Origin: Ferruginibacter sp.
GTDB taxonomy: Bacteria; Bacteroidota; Bacteroidia; Chitinophagales; Chitinophagaceae
DNA length: 64,000 bases
Assembly: GCA_013141115.1 (NCBI GenBank)
Contig: JABFRP010000004.1
Coordinates: forward strand, 333,837-397,836
Reading direction: 5' to 3'
Shown here: positions 19,435 to 28,646 of the stretch, one piece after another
How the letters are laid out: the number at the start of each line of letters is the position of its first letter
How positions within the stretch are numbered: position 1 is the stretch's first letter
The notes under the pieces: model-generated
Database searches by the model: none
Seen by the model: the letters and a program-made list of their open reading frames with translations, nothing else
What the model was told of the DNA's origin: nothing
Program-made: the position numbers and the translations under genes

Positions 19435-19465
19435 TTTGATGTTCTAAAACGGTTGGATAATTTAG
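19435..19465 (+). promoter_or_regulatory. Predicted promoter of the pentose operon
   Basis: TTTG at 19435-19438, exactly 19 bp, then TAATTTAG at 19458-19465. This is one base from the Bacteroidota consensus TTTG-N19-TAnnTTTG. It ends 14 bp before the xylB ATG, so the leader is very short. Confidence 0.5.
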
Positions 19466-19479
19466 TGTAAAATTGCTGT

Positions 19480-20946
19480 ATGCTTTTATTAGGAATCGAT
19501 CTGGGAACATCTTCAATTAAAGTGTCTGTTACTGATGCTGCCAATGGCAATATTCTGGCATCGGCACAATACCCTGAAAAAGAAACGGAAGTAATTGCCC
19601 TGCAACCCGGCTGGGCCGAACAATCACCCGAAGAATGGTGGCATAATGTGCAGCAGGCGATATTAAAAGCCAACGCACAAAAAAAATATGATCCGGCAGA
19701 TATCAAAGCCATCGGTATCAGTTACCAAATGCATGGATTGGTATTGGTAGATAAAGACCAAAATGTTTTACGCAACAGCATTATCTGGTGCGACAGCCGT
19801 GCGGTGGAATTGGGCAACAAAGCTTTTGATAGCATCGGGCATGAAAAATGCTTATCTCATTTATTAAATTCTCCCGGCAATTTTACTGCTTCAAAACTAG
19901 CCTGGGTAAAACAAAACGAACCGGAAATTTATAACCGCATTGATAAAATAATGTTGCCAGGCGATTTTATTGCTATGAAACTAACAGGCGATATCACTAC
20001 TTCTATCTCTGCATTATCCGAAGGTATTTTTTGGGATTTTCAACAGCAGCAATTATCAGAAGATGTATTTAGTTATTACGGGTTTAGTAAATCTGTGATA
20101 CCCGCTATAAAAGATGTTTTCTCGGTTCATGGCACTATAAAAAATGATATTGCTGAAAAGCTTTCATTAAATAATAAAGTTACGGTAACCTATAAAGCCG
20201 GCGATCAACCCAACAATGCTTTATCTTTAAATGTACTGGAGCCCGGCGAAGTGGCTGCAACTGCAGGCACTTCCGGTGTTATTTACGGCGTGATTGATGA
20301 ACTGGCCTATGATAACAAATCAAGGGTAAATACTTTTGCGCATGTTAATTATACCGAAACACAAAAAAGATTGGGTGTTTTGTTATGTATCAACGGCACC
20401 GGCATTTTAAACCGCTGGATAAAAAACATTACCGGCAATAGTTTTAGTTACGAGCAAATGAATGCCGCCGCAGCAACAGTTGAACCAGGAAGTAATGGGC
20501 TGGTGATATTACCTTTTGGCAATGGGGCAAAGCGCATGTTTGAAAATAAAATTCTCAACAGCGATATTCAAAATATAGATTTCAATATACACAGTACCGG
20601 GCATTTGGTACGGGCAGCGCAGGAAGGAATTGCCTTTGCATTCCGTTACGGATTAGATATTATGAAATCAAACGGTATTCAACCCAAAGTAATAAGAGCA
20701 GGTAAGGCCAATATGTTTTTAAGTGATGTGTTTACCGAAAGTTTTGTAAATGCTACCGGCGTTCCGGTGGAATTATACAACTGCGATGGCAGTGTGGGCG
20801 CTGCAACGGGTGCTGGTATCGGTGCAGGTATTTATACTTCGGCAAAAGAAGCGTTTAAAACTTTCAAACCGGTAAAATTAATCGAACCAACAAAAGAAAA
20901 GTTATATAACGAATTATACGAAAGGTGGAAACAAAAATTGCCGTGA
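19480..20946 (+). CDS. xylB: Xylulokinase
   Basis: A 488-residue FGGY kinase that phosphorylates D-xylulose to xylulose 5-phosphate. It begins LLLGIDLGTSSIKVSVTD (phosphate 1 motif), continues with YQMHGLVLVDKDQNVLRNSI and the acceptor-binding WCDSRA, and has KAGDQPNNALSL with the catalytic Asp and ATAGTSGVIYGV for ATP binding. The DGSVGAATGAGIGAG stretch near the C-terminus is also typical. Length is normal. It is the first gene of the pentose operon, 81 bp before xylA, the short gap filled with repeated TCACG-like words. Confidence 0.94.
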   Translation: MLLLGIDLGTSSIKVSVTDAANGNILASAQYPEKETEVIALQPGWAEQSPEEWWHNVQQAILKANAQKKYDPADIKAIGISYQMHGLVLVDKDQNVLRNSIIWCDSRAVELGNKAFDSIGHEKCLSHLLNSPGNFTASKLAWVKQNEPEIYNRIDKIMLPGDFIAMKLTGDITTSISALSEGIFWDFQQQQLSEDVFSYYGFSKSVIPAIKDVFSVHGTIKNDIAEKLSLNNKVTVTYKAGDQPNNALSLNVLEPGEVAATAGTSGVIYGVIDELAYDNKSRVNTFAHVNYTETQKRLGVLLCINGTGILNRWIKNITGNSFSYEQMNAAAATVEPGSNGLVILPFGNGAKRMFENKILNSDIQNIDFNIHSTGHLVRAAQEGIAFAFRYGLDIMKSNGIQPKVIRAGKANMFLSDVFTESFVNATGVPVELYNCDGSVGAATGAGIGAGIYTSAKEAFKTFKPVKLIEPTKEKLYNELYERWKQKLP

Positions 20947-21027
20947 GTAGTGAGACGTGAGTAAACACTCACGATTTACAACTCACCATTCACGAAACAA
21001 AATACTTAACCAATAAACAAATTAATC

Positions 21028-22356
21028 ATGTCAGTTATTACAGGCGACAAAGAATTCTTCAAAGGCATTGGCCAAATTAAATTTGAAGGCACACAATCCG
21101 ACAATCCATTAGCATACCGCTGGTATGATGAAAATAAAATAGTAGCAGGTAAAACGATGAAAGAATATTTGCGTTTTGCATGTGCTTACTGGCATAGCTT
21201 CTGCGGTAATGGTGGCGATCCCTTTGGTGCACCAACCCATCCGCATCCATGGGATGTAAAAGCTGATGCGGTGGAAAGAGCAAAAGATAAAGCCGATGCA
21301 GCTTTTGAATTTATAACTAAACTGGGCTTGCCCTATTATTGTTTTCATGATGTGGATGTGGTGGATTATACCAATGATGTGGTGGATAATGAAAAAAGAT
21401 TACAGGCTGTTGCGGCCTACCTGCAAAAAAAGCAAGATGCCAGCGGCGTAAAATTATTATGGGGTACGGCTAATTTATTTTCTAATCCAAGGTATATGAA
21501 TGGCGCAGCCACCAATCCTGATTTTCATGTGCTGGCACATGGCGGTGCACAGGTAAAAGCGGCATTGGATGCTACCATTTCTTTAAAAGGCGAGAACTAT
21601 GTTTTTTGGGGAGGTCGTGAAGGCTACATGAGTTTGCTGAACACCAACATGCAAAAAGAAAAAGAACATCTGGCAAAATTTTTACACACAGCAAAAGATT
21701 ATGCAAGACGCAATGGTTTTACAGGTACTTTCTTTATTGAACCAAAACCATGTGAGCCAAGCAAACACCAATACGATTATGATAGCGAAACTGTAATTGG
21801 CTTTTTACGCCAGTACGATCTGTTGAATGATTTTAAATTAAATATTGAAGTAAACCATGCTACATTAGCAGGCCATACTTTTCAACACGAGTTGCAGGTG
21901 GCTGCAGATACCGGCATGTTAGGCAGTATTGATGCTAATCGTGGCGATTATCAAAATGGTTGGGATACCGATCAGTTTCCTAACAGCATCAATGAGCTGG
22001 TGGAAGCTATGCTGGTGATTGTAGAAGCCGGTGGTTTTGCCGGTGGCGGTATCAACTTTGACGCAAAGATCCGTCGTAACTCTACCGATGCGGAAGACCT
22101 GTTTCATGCTCATATTGGCGGTATGGATACATTTGCAAGAGCATTGATAGTGGCCGATAATATGTTAAATAAATCTGATTACAAAAGCTTCCGTACCGAA
22201 CGCTATGCCAGCTTTAATAACGGTACAGGAAAGGACTTTGAAAATGGTAAATTAACTTTGGAAGATCTGAGAAATTATGCGGTTGCCAATGGCGAACCTG
22301 CGGTAAAAAGTGGCAGACAGGAATACTTGGAGAATATTATAAACAGGTTTATCTAA
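21028..22356 (+). CDS. xylA: Xylose isomerase
   Basis: A 442-residue class II xylose isomerase converting D-xylose to D-xylulose in the cytosol, using two divalent metal ions. Landmarks are AYWHSFCGNGGDPFG, CFHDVDVVD with the catalytic His/Asp, the signature WGGREGYMSLLNT, FFIEPKPCEPSKHQYD (metal-binding Glu), NIEVNHATLAGHTFQHEL and IDANRGDYQNGWDTDQFP. All expected metal ligands are present. It ends 3 bp before the next ATG, so it is translationally close to the HAD gene. Confidence 0.97.
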   Translation: MSVITGDKEFFKGIGQIKFEGTQSDNPLAYRWYDENKIVAGKTMKEYLRFACAYWHSFCGNGGDPFGAPTHPHPWDVKADAVERAKDKADAAFEFITKLGLPYYCFHDVDVVDYTNDVVDNEKRLQAVAAYLQKKQDASGVKLLWGTANLFSNPRYMNGAATNPDFHVLAHGGAQVKAALDATISLKGENYVFWGGREGYMSLLNTNMQKEKEHLAKFLHTAKDYARRNGFTGTFFIEPKPCEPSKHQYDYDSETVIGFLRQYDLLNDFKLNIEVNHATLAGHTFQHELQVAADTGMLGSIDANRGDYQNGWDTDQFPNSINELVEAMLVIVEAGGFAGGGINFDAKIRRNSTDAEDLFHAHIGGMDTFARALIVADNMLNKSDYKSFRTERYASFNNGTGKDFENGKLTLEDLRNYAVANGEPAVKSGRQEYLENIINRFI

Positions 22357-22359
22357 AAT

Positions 22360-23010
22360 ATGCAGCAACAAAAGGCTTTCTTGTTTGATTTGAATGGTAC
22401 AGTGATAGATGATATGCAATTTCATATTCAATCCTGGTACGAGATATTAAATAGTTTGGGGGCAACAATTTCTTACGAAGAAACCAAACTGCAATGCTAT
22501 GGTAAAAATGAGGAATTGCTGGAAAGGATTTTTCCGGGAAGGTTTACCGCAGAAGAGATCACGGCAATGATCATTGATAAAGAAACCCGGTACCAGGAAA
22601 ACTTCAGGCCTTTTTTAAAATTGATTGATGGGTTGGATGAATTTCTGGAACAGGCATATCAATCAAAAATTAAGATGGCCATTGGTTCGGCGGCAATCCC
22701 TTTCAATATCGATTATATTTTGAATGGGCTGCAATTGCATAAATATTTTCCTGCGGTTGTAAGTGCGTATGATGTAGTGGAAAGTAAACCGCACCCGGAA
22801 ACTTTTTTGCAGTGTGCCGAAAAATTAAATGTTGCTCCTGAAGATTGTATTGTATTTGAAGATTCGCCCAAAGGAGTAGAAGCCGCAGCAAGAGCAGGCA
22901 TGAAAGCTGTGGTGATTACCACCATGCATACCAAAGAAGAATTTGAAAACGATAATATTATTTGCTTTATAGAAAATTACCAGGGTTTGTTTAACCAGCT
23001 GGTAAAATAA
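22360..23010 (+). CDS. HAD-superfamily sugar-phosphate phosphatase / phosphoglucomutase-like
   Basis: A 216-residue HAD subfamily IA protein with a helical cap, like beta-phosphoglucomutase and sugar-phosphate phosphatases. Motif I reads FLFDLNGTVIDD, where the usual second Asp (DxD) is Asn. Motif II is IGSAA, and motif III/IV is SKPHPETF ... CIVFEDSPKGVEAA. The Asp-to-Asn change would remove the usual acid/base residue, though it recurs in some Bacteroidota HAD proteins. It lies between xylA and araB with gaps of 3 and 10 bp, so a role in clearing or isomerising pentose-phosphate side products is likely. Confidence 0.82.
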   Translation: MQQQKAFLFDLNGTVIDDMQFHIQSWYEILNSLGATISYEETKLQCYGKNEELLERIFPGRFTAEEITAMIIDKETRYQENFRPFLKLIDGLDEFLEQAYQSKIKMAIGSAAIPFNIDYILNGLQLHKYFPAVVSAYDVVESKPHPETFLQCAEKLNVAPEDCIVFEDSPKGVEAAARAGMKAVVITTMHTKEEFENDNIICFIENYQGLFNQLVK

Positions 23011-23020
23011 AATTGTAACG

Positions 23021-24661
23021 ATGGCTGCTGATAAATATGTAATAGGTGTTGACTACGGAACCGACTCGGTTCGTTCGGTATTATTAAATGCAACGGATGG
23101 TAAAGAAATGGCTTCTTCCGTTTTTTATTATCCCAGGTGGGCGGCAGGTAAATTTTGTAATGCTACTAAAAATCAATTTCGCCAGCATCCGTTGGATTAT
23201 GTGGAAGGGCTAGAAGCCACCATAAAAGATTGCCTGCAAAAAGCAGGAGAAGATATTGCAGCAAATGTAAAAGGCATTTCCGTGGATACCACCGGATCTA
23301 CCCCAATAGCAGTTGATGCAACGGGAACACCTTTGGCATTAGTGGCGGGCCTGGAAGAAAATCCCAATGCCATGTTTGTGTTGTGGAAAGATCATACCGC
23401 AACAAAAGAAGCCGAAGAAATAAATAACCATGCTACCAAATTTCCCGTTAATTATTTACAGTTTGTAGGCGGCATTTACAGCAGCGAATGGTTTTGGGCA
23501 AAGCTGCTGCATATTTTAAGAGAAGACGAAGCCATAAGAAAAAACATCCACTCCTTTGCAGAGCACTGTGATTGGATCCCTTTTTTATTAACCGGTGGCA
23601 ACGATGCCACAAAATTAAAAAGAGGCGTGTGCAGTGCAGGTCATAAAGCTTTATGGTCAGCTGAGTTTGGCGGGTTGCCTCCCAATGAGTTTTTTAAATC
23701 GCTTGACCCCGTATTGGACGGCATAACAGCAAAATTATTTACGGATACTTATACCTCTGCACAATCTGTTGGTACTATCAGTGCCGCATGGGCGGAAAAA
23801 CTGGGCCTGCCAAAAGACGTGGTGATTGGTGCCGGTGCATTCGATTGCCATATGGGTGCAGTAGGAGGGCAAATTGAACCCTATTATTTAAGTAAGGTAA
23901 TGGGCACTTCTACCTGCGATATTTTAGTAGCGCCTATTGATGAAGTAAAAGATACTTTAGTAAAAGGTATTTGCGGACAAGTAAACGGTTCGGTAATTCC
24001 CAATATGATAGGCATGGAAGCCGGGCAGTCTGCTTTTGGCGATGCTTATGCCTGGTTTAAGAATTTGATCAGCTGGCCCGTGAATCAGTTTGTGGAAGAT
24101 GTAAAGGAAAGAGAAAAAATTACGGATAAAATAATTGCGGCACTTGCAACCGAAGCTGCAAAAATTGAACTGAGTGAAAAGGATGAGTTGTCGCTCGATT
24201 GGATGAATGGCAGAAGAACGCCGGATGCCAACCAGTTATTAAAAGGAGCTATCACCAATATTAATTTAGCTACCGATGCGCCACGTATCTTTAAATCAAT
24301 TGTAGAAGCAACCTGCTTTGGCAGCAAAGCCATTGTAGAACGATTTATATCCGAAGGCATTCCTGTAAAAGGAATAATTGCATTGGGCGGTGTGGCAAAA
24401 AAATCAAATTATGTAATGCAGGTAATGGCCAATGTGCTTAACATGCCTATACGCATTCATAGCAGCGAACAAACCTGTGCTAATGGTGCGGCCATGTTTG
24501 CCGCAACTGCCGCCGGTATTTACAGTAAAGTAGAAGATGCGATGAATGCCATGGGGCAAGGCTTTGAAAAAACTTATGAGCCGCAGGCTGATAAAGTAGC
24601 ATACTATGCAAAGCGTTATAAAATGTATTTGGAATTAGGTAATAAAATAGAAAATAAATAA
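23021..24661 (+). CDS. araB: Ribulokinase
   Basis: A 546-residue FGGY kinase that phosphorylates L-ribulose. It starts YVIGVDYGTDSVRSVLLN and carries the ribulokinase-specific VLWKDHTATKEAEEI and SEWFWAKLLHIL, the IGAGAFDCHMGAVGG catalytic-Asp region, KVMGTSTCDIL, and DWMNGRRTPDANQLLKGAI. Length matches family members of 540-570 residues. Its stop overlaps the araD start by one base, so the pair is translationally coupled. Confidence 0.95.
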   Translation: MAADKYVIGVDYGTDSVRSVLLNATDGKEMASSVFYYPRWAAGKFCNATKNQFRQHPLDYVEGLEATIKDCLQKAGEDIAANVKGISVDTTGSTPIAVDATGTPLALVAGLEENPNAMFVLWKDHTATKEAEEINNHATKFPVNYLQFVGGIYSSEWFWAKLLHILREDEAIRKNIHSFAEHCDWIPFLLTGGNDATKLKRGVCSAGHKALWSAEFGGLPPNEFFKSLDPVLDGITAKLFTDTYTSAQSVGTISAAWAEKLGLPKDVVIGAGAFDCHMGAVGGQIEPYYLSKVMGTSTCDILVAPIDEVKDTLVKGICGQVNGSVIPNMIGMEAGQSAFGDAYAWFKNLISWPVNQFVEDVKEREKITDKIIAALATEAAKIELSEKDELSLDWMNGRRTPDANQLLKGAITNINLATDAPRIFKSIVEATCFGSKAIVERFISEGIPVKGIIALGGVAKKSNYVMQVMANVLNMPIRIHSSEQTCANGAAMFAATAAGIYSKVEDAMNAMGQGFEKTYEPQADKVAYYAKRYKMYLELGNKIENK

Positions 24662-25362
24662 TGAGTAAGTATTTACACATTCAACAAGAAGCTTACGAAG
24701 CCAATATGCAACTGCCCAAGCTGGGGTTAGTGCTTTTTACATTTGGTAATGTAAGCGCCGCAGACAGAAGCCTGGGCGTTTTTGCCATTAAGCCCAGTGG
24801 GGTTGCTTACGAAGATCTGACACCAGAAAAAATGGTGATCGTGGATTTTGATGGCAAAACTATACAAGGAGATTTGCGTCCTTCATCCGATACTTTGACA
24901 CATGCAGTATTGTACAAGCATTGGGAAAAAATTGGCGGCATTGTACATACGCATTCCACTTGCGCCACAGCATGGGCGCAATCGCAAAGGGATATTCCTA
25001 TTTTTGGTACCACGCATGCCGATTACAATACGGTGGATATTCCCTGTGCACCACCGATGGATGATGAGATGATAAAAGGTAATTATGAATATGAAACAGG
25101 CTTTCAAATAATGAATTGCTTTAAGGCCAATGATCTTAAATACGAAGAAGTGGAAATGGTTTTAGTGGGCAATCATGCACCATTTACCTGGGGAAAGAAT
25201 GCGGCTAAAGCGGTACATAACAGTGCCGTATTAGAATGCATTGCACAAATGGCATTGCTTACCGAGCAAATTAATTTTAATGCGCCACGTTTAAAAGATG
25301 CATTGATACAAAAACATTTTGAACGCAAGCACGGGCCTGATTCTTACTATGGCCAATCATAA
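24661..25362 (+). CDS. araD: L-ribulose-5-phosphate 4-epimerase
   Basis: A 233-residue class II aldolase-fold epimerase that turns L-ribulose 5-phosphate into D-xylulose 5-phosphate. Key stretches are LVLFTFGNVSAADRS and AIKPSGVAYEDLTPE (phosphate and substrate binding), VHTHSTCATAWAQ with the zinc histidines, FGTTHADYNTV, and NHAPFTWGKNA with the third His. A conserved Tyr lies near the C-terminal DSYYGQ. Complete, with normal length. The start codon overlaps the araB stop by one base. Confidence 0.95.
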   Translation: MSKYLHIQQEAYEANMQLPKLGLVLFTFGNVSAADRSLGVFAIKPSGVAYEDLTPEKMVIVDFDGKTIQGDLRPSSDTLTHAVLYKHWEKIGGIVHTHSTCATAWAQSQRDIPIFGTTHADYNTVDIPCAPPMDDEMIKGNYEYETGFQIMNCFKANDLKYEEVEMVLVGNHAPFTWGKNAAKAVHNSAVLECIAQMALLTEQINFNAPRLKDALIQKHFERKHGPDSYYGQS

Positions 25363-25390
25363 ATCTTAAAAAATAAAACGATCGCTAATT

Positions 25391-26524
25391 ATGAAACAAT
25401 TATCATCACTTATCCTTGCAGCATCTGTATTTTTATTCTCTTGTAATAACAGTACAGAAAGTGCAGATAAAAATACCACTACAAAAATGGGCATCACAGA
25501 AAAATCATTTGGCAGCTTTGAAGGCCAGGCTGTAACCGAGTACACTTTAACCAATGCTAATGGCATGCAGGTGGGTATTATTAATTACGGTGGCGCTATC
25601 ACAAAAATTCTTACCAAAGATAAAGAGGGCAAGTTTGGTGATGTAGTACTGGGATATGATTCTATTGCCGGCTTTACACAAAAAGGTAACCCGTTTTTTG
25701 GTGCATTGATCGGCCGATATGGTAACCGTATTGCAAAGGGACATTTTACTTTAGACGGTGCTACTTATACATTAGCAGCTTACAACAACGGGCAATCTTT
25801 ACACGGTGGTTTAAAAGGTTATGATAAAGTATTGTGGAAAGTAGAAAAGCAGGCCGGCGACAGCAGTTTAAAATTAACTTACCTGAGTAAAGATTTAGAA
25901 GAGGGCTTTCCCGGAAATTTATCGGTAGAAGTAATTTATACTTTAACTGCTGATGATGCAGTGAAAATTGAATATGCAGCTACAACTGATAAAGCCACAC
26001 CAGTTAATTTAACCAATCATGCTTACTTTAATTTATCTGCAGGCAAAGACTCCACAATTTTAGATCATGAGTTGATGCTTAAAGCCGACAAATTTACTGA
26101 TGTGGATTCCGTTTTAATTCCTACAGGAAAATTACCTGAAGTAAAAGGCACGCCAATGGATTTTACAACGGCAAAGAAAATTGGAAAAGAAATCGATGCT
26201 GTAAAAGGTGGTTACGATCATAACTGGGTATTGAATAAAACAGGTAATGCATTAGAAAGCTTTGCTACTTTATACCATGCAGGTAGTGGCAGATTAATGG
26301 AAGTGTTTACCACTGAACCAGGCGTGCAATTTTACAGCGGTAATTTTTTAGATGGCACATTAACCAATACAAAGGGCGGACAAAAATATGTACAACATGC
26401 GGCACTTTGTTTGGAAACACAGCATTTTCCGGATAGTCCGAATCAACCTTCGTTCCCGACTACAATTTTAAAACCGGGAGAAAAATACAGTCATATAGCT
26501 GTATATAAATTTTCAGTAAAATAA
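25391..26524 (+). CDS. galM: Aldose 1-epimerase (mutarotase), lipoprotein
   Basis: A 377-residue mutarotase that interconverts alpha and beta anomers of aldoses. A lipoprotein signal (LILAASVFLFSCNN) places the Cys at residue 18, so the enzyme is probably anchored in the periplasm. The fold is clear from INYGGAITKILTKDKEGKFG, GRYGNRIAKGHFTLDG, NLTNHAYFNLSAG (catalytic His) and VFTTEPGVQFYSGN with the catalytic Glu. It follows araD by 28 bp and would prepare sugars released by GH43 and GH127 for uptake. Confidence 0.93.
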   Translation: MKQLSSLILAASVFLFSCNNSTESADKNTTTKMGITEKSFGSFEGQAVTEYTLTNANGMQVGIINYGGAITKILTKDKEGKFGDVVLGYDSIAGFTQKGNPFFGALIGRYGNRIAKGHFTLDGATYTLAAYNNGQSLHGGLKGYDKVLWKVEKQAGDSSLKLTYLSKDLEEGFPGNLSVEVIYTLTADDAVKIEYAATTDKATPVNLTNHAYFNLSAGKDSTILDHELMLKADKFTDVDSVLIPTGKLPEVKGTPMDFTTAKKIGKEIDAVKGGYDHNWVLNKTGNALESFATLYHAGSGRLMEVFTTEPGVQFYSGNFLDGTLTNTKGGQKYVQHAALCLETQHFPDSPNQPSFPTTILKPGEKYSHIAVYKFSVK

Positions 26525-26527
26525 ATT

Positions 26528-26564
26528 ATATCAAAGTCTTCTTTTAAGAAGAAGACTTTGATAT
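26528..26564 (+). terminator. Strong intra-operon stem-loop
   Basis: Perfect 16-bp stem, ATATCAAAGTCTTCTT and AAGAAGACTTTGATAT, with a five-base loop, directly after galM and 14 bp before the GH127 start. No long T-run follows, so it may cause partial termination, processing or mRNA protection rather than a full stop. Confidence 0.65.
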
Positions 26565-26577
26565 TTAAAATACGTGT

Positions 26578-28584
26578 ATGAAAAATTATTTTTTATCAGC
26601 CGCAATTTTTTTAAGCCTGCCGGTATTGGCACAGCAAAAAGATTATGCTATTAAGGAAGTAAATTTTACACAAGTAAAATTATCTGATAAATTTTGGTTG
26701 CCAAGAATAGAAACCAACCGCACAGTAACTATTCCGGCATCATTTGAACGCTGCGAAAATACGGGCCGTGTAAAGAATTTTGTAATGGCTGCACAAAAGC
26801 AGGGGAAGTTTTGTACTACCTATCCTTTTGATGATACTGATATTTATAAAACTATTGAAGGCGCTTCTTTTTCTTTGGCTGTACATCCCGATAAAAAACT
26901 GGAAGTGTATGTAGATTCTTTAATTACTATTATTAAAGCAGCACAGGAACCCGATGGTTATTTATATACTGCCCGAACAATTGATCCTGTAAATGTGGGC
27001 AGTTGGGTAGGTAAAGAAAGATGGGAAAAAGAAAGAGAACTAAGCCATGAGTTATACAATGCAGGCCACATGTATGAAGCCGCAGCGGCACATTTTTTAG
27101 CCACTAAAAAAAGAAATTTTTTAGACATCGCATTAAAGAATGCTGATTTGGTATGCAGTGTTTTTGGACCGGGAAAAAAATCTGTAGCACCGGGCCACGA
27201 AATAGTAGAAATGGGCCTGGTGAAATTATTTCGCATCACCGGTAAAAGCGAATATTTAAATGCCGCAAAGTTTTTTATTGAAGCAAGAGGCCATTATCCC
27301 GGCTATGATGCTAAAAGTAACGACAGTTGGAAAAACGGTTCGTACTGGCAGGATCGCAAACCTATAGTACAGGAAGATGAAGCTGTTGGCCATGCGGTAA
27401 GGGCAGGGTATTTATATGCGGCTGTTGCAGATGTTGCGGCACTAACCGGCGATGACAGTTTAACCAAGGCCATTGATAAAATTTGGGAAAACGTGGTTAC
27501 TAAAAAAATATACGTACAGGGTGGATTGGGTGCAAAAGGCGATGGTGAACGATTTGGTGAAAATTATGAATTGCCTAATAACACAGCCTACAACGAAACC
27601 TGTGCGGCCATTGCCGGTGTGTACTGGAATTACCGGATGTTTTTATTGCACGGCGATGCCAAATATATTGATGTGCTGGAAAAAATGTTGTACAACGGAT
27701 TAATTTCTGGTATTGGCCTGGATGGTAAATCTTTTTTTTACACTAATGCGATGGAAGTACGTAATACTTTTAATCATAAAGATTTTGAAGGATCACGTTC
27801 GGGTTGGTTTACATGCAGTTGTTGCCCCACTAATTTAACCCGTTTAATTCCTTCGGTGCCGGGTTATATGTACGCACAAAAAGAGGGTAACTTATTTGTA
27901 AATCTTTTTATTAATAGTACTGTTGACCTGCTGGTGAATAATAAAGCTGTACAAATTGCACAGCAAAATAATTACCCCTGGGAGGGCAATTTAAAATTTA
28001 CCATCAATACAGCAAAAGCTAATACATTTAATTTACTGGTAAGAATTCCGGGATGGGCCAACAACAGTGCTATTCCTTCAGATCTGTATGCATTTCAAAA
28101 TAACTCAACAGCAAAGCCCGAAATAAAAGTAAACGGACAGGTAGTTGACTACGCTATACAAAATGGTTATGCTGTAATTAACAAGGCATGGAAAAAAAAT
28201 GATGTGCTGGAAGTGAATTTACCCATGGAAATAAGAAGGGTAGTGGCTAACGAAAAAGTTACCAACGATATTGGTAAAGTAGCTTTACAACGTGGCCCCA
28301 TCATGTATTGTGCAGAGTGGGCAGATAATAACGGTAAGACGAGTAATATCATTATACCATCAACGACAAATTTTACCAGCGAATTTAATCCTGCTATTTT
28401 AAATGGTGTGATGACGTTGAAAGCAGAAGTTCCTGCGGTGATCATCAGTGGTACAGAAAACATTGCTACTCAAAAACAAAACTTTACGGCAATACCTTAT
28501 TACAGTTGGGCCAACAGGGGCAAAGGAGAAATGACGGTATGGTTTCCTACACAGGTAAAAGATATAGAGATCTTAACTAAATAA
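26578..28584 (+). CDS. Glycoside hydrolase family 127, beta-L-arabinofuranosidase type
   Basis: A 668-residue exported enzyme (signal peptide FLSAAIFLSLPVLAQQ). GH127 enzymes remove beta-L-arabinofuranose using a zinc-bound cysteine nucleophile. The expected ligands are visible: Glu and Cys in AYNETCAAIAGVYWN, and the paired cysteines in GWFTCSCCPTNLTRL, whose first partner is the nucleophile. YDDT-like PFDDTDIYKTIEGASFSL and SHELYNAGHMYEAAAAHF build the alpha/alpha barrel. The C-terminal beta domain runs to the end. It sits between two hairpins in the pentose operon. Exact linkage specificity is not readable. Confidence 0.92.
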   Translation: MKNYFLSAAIFLSLPVLAQQKDYAIKEVNFTQVKLSDKFWLPRIETNRTVTIPASFERCENTGRVKNFVMAAQKQGKFCTTYPFDDTDIYKTIEGASFSLAVHPDKKLEVYVDSLITIIKAAQEPDGYLYTARTIDPVNVGSWVGKERWEKERELSHELYNAGHMYEAAAAHFLATKKRNFLDIALKNADLVCSVFGPGKKSVAPGHEIVEMGLVKLFRITGKSEYLNAAKFFIEARGHYPGYDAKSNDSWKNGSYWQDRKPIVQEDEAVGHAVRAGYLYAAVADVAALTGDDSLTKAIDKIWENVVTKKIYVQGGLGAKGDGERFGENYELPNNTAYNETCAAIAGVYWNYRMFLLHGDAKYIDVLEKMLYNGLISGIGLDGKSFFYTNAMEVRNTFNHKDFEGSRSGWFTCSCCPTNLTRLIPSVPGYMYAQKEGNLFVNLFINSTVDLLVNNKAVQIAQQNNYPWEGNLKFTINTAKANTFNLLVRIPGWANNSAIPSDLYAFQNNSTAKPEIKVNGQVVDYAIQNGYAVINKAWKKNDVLEVNLPMEIRRVVANEKVTNDIGKVALQRGPIMYCAEWADNNGKTSNIIIPSTTNFTSEFNPAILNGVMTLKAEVPAVIISGTENIATQKQNFTAIPYYSWANRGKGEMTVWFPTQVKDIEILTK

Positions 28585-28597
28585 TAAAGAGAAAACA

Positions 28598-28632
28598 CAG
28601 CAACATCTTCTTTTAAAAACAAGATGTTGCTG
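28598..28632 (+). terminator. Second intra-operon stem-loop
   Basis: Perfect 12-bp stem, CAGCAACATCTT and AAGATGTTGCTG, with an 11-base loop, then AAAAAAAC. It lies between the GH127 stop and the araA start at 28647. As with the hairpin before GH127, it may tune expression between segments of the operon. Confidence 0.6.
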
Positions 28633-28646
28633 AAAAAAACTAAAAA

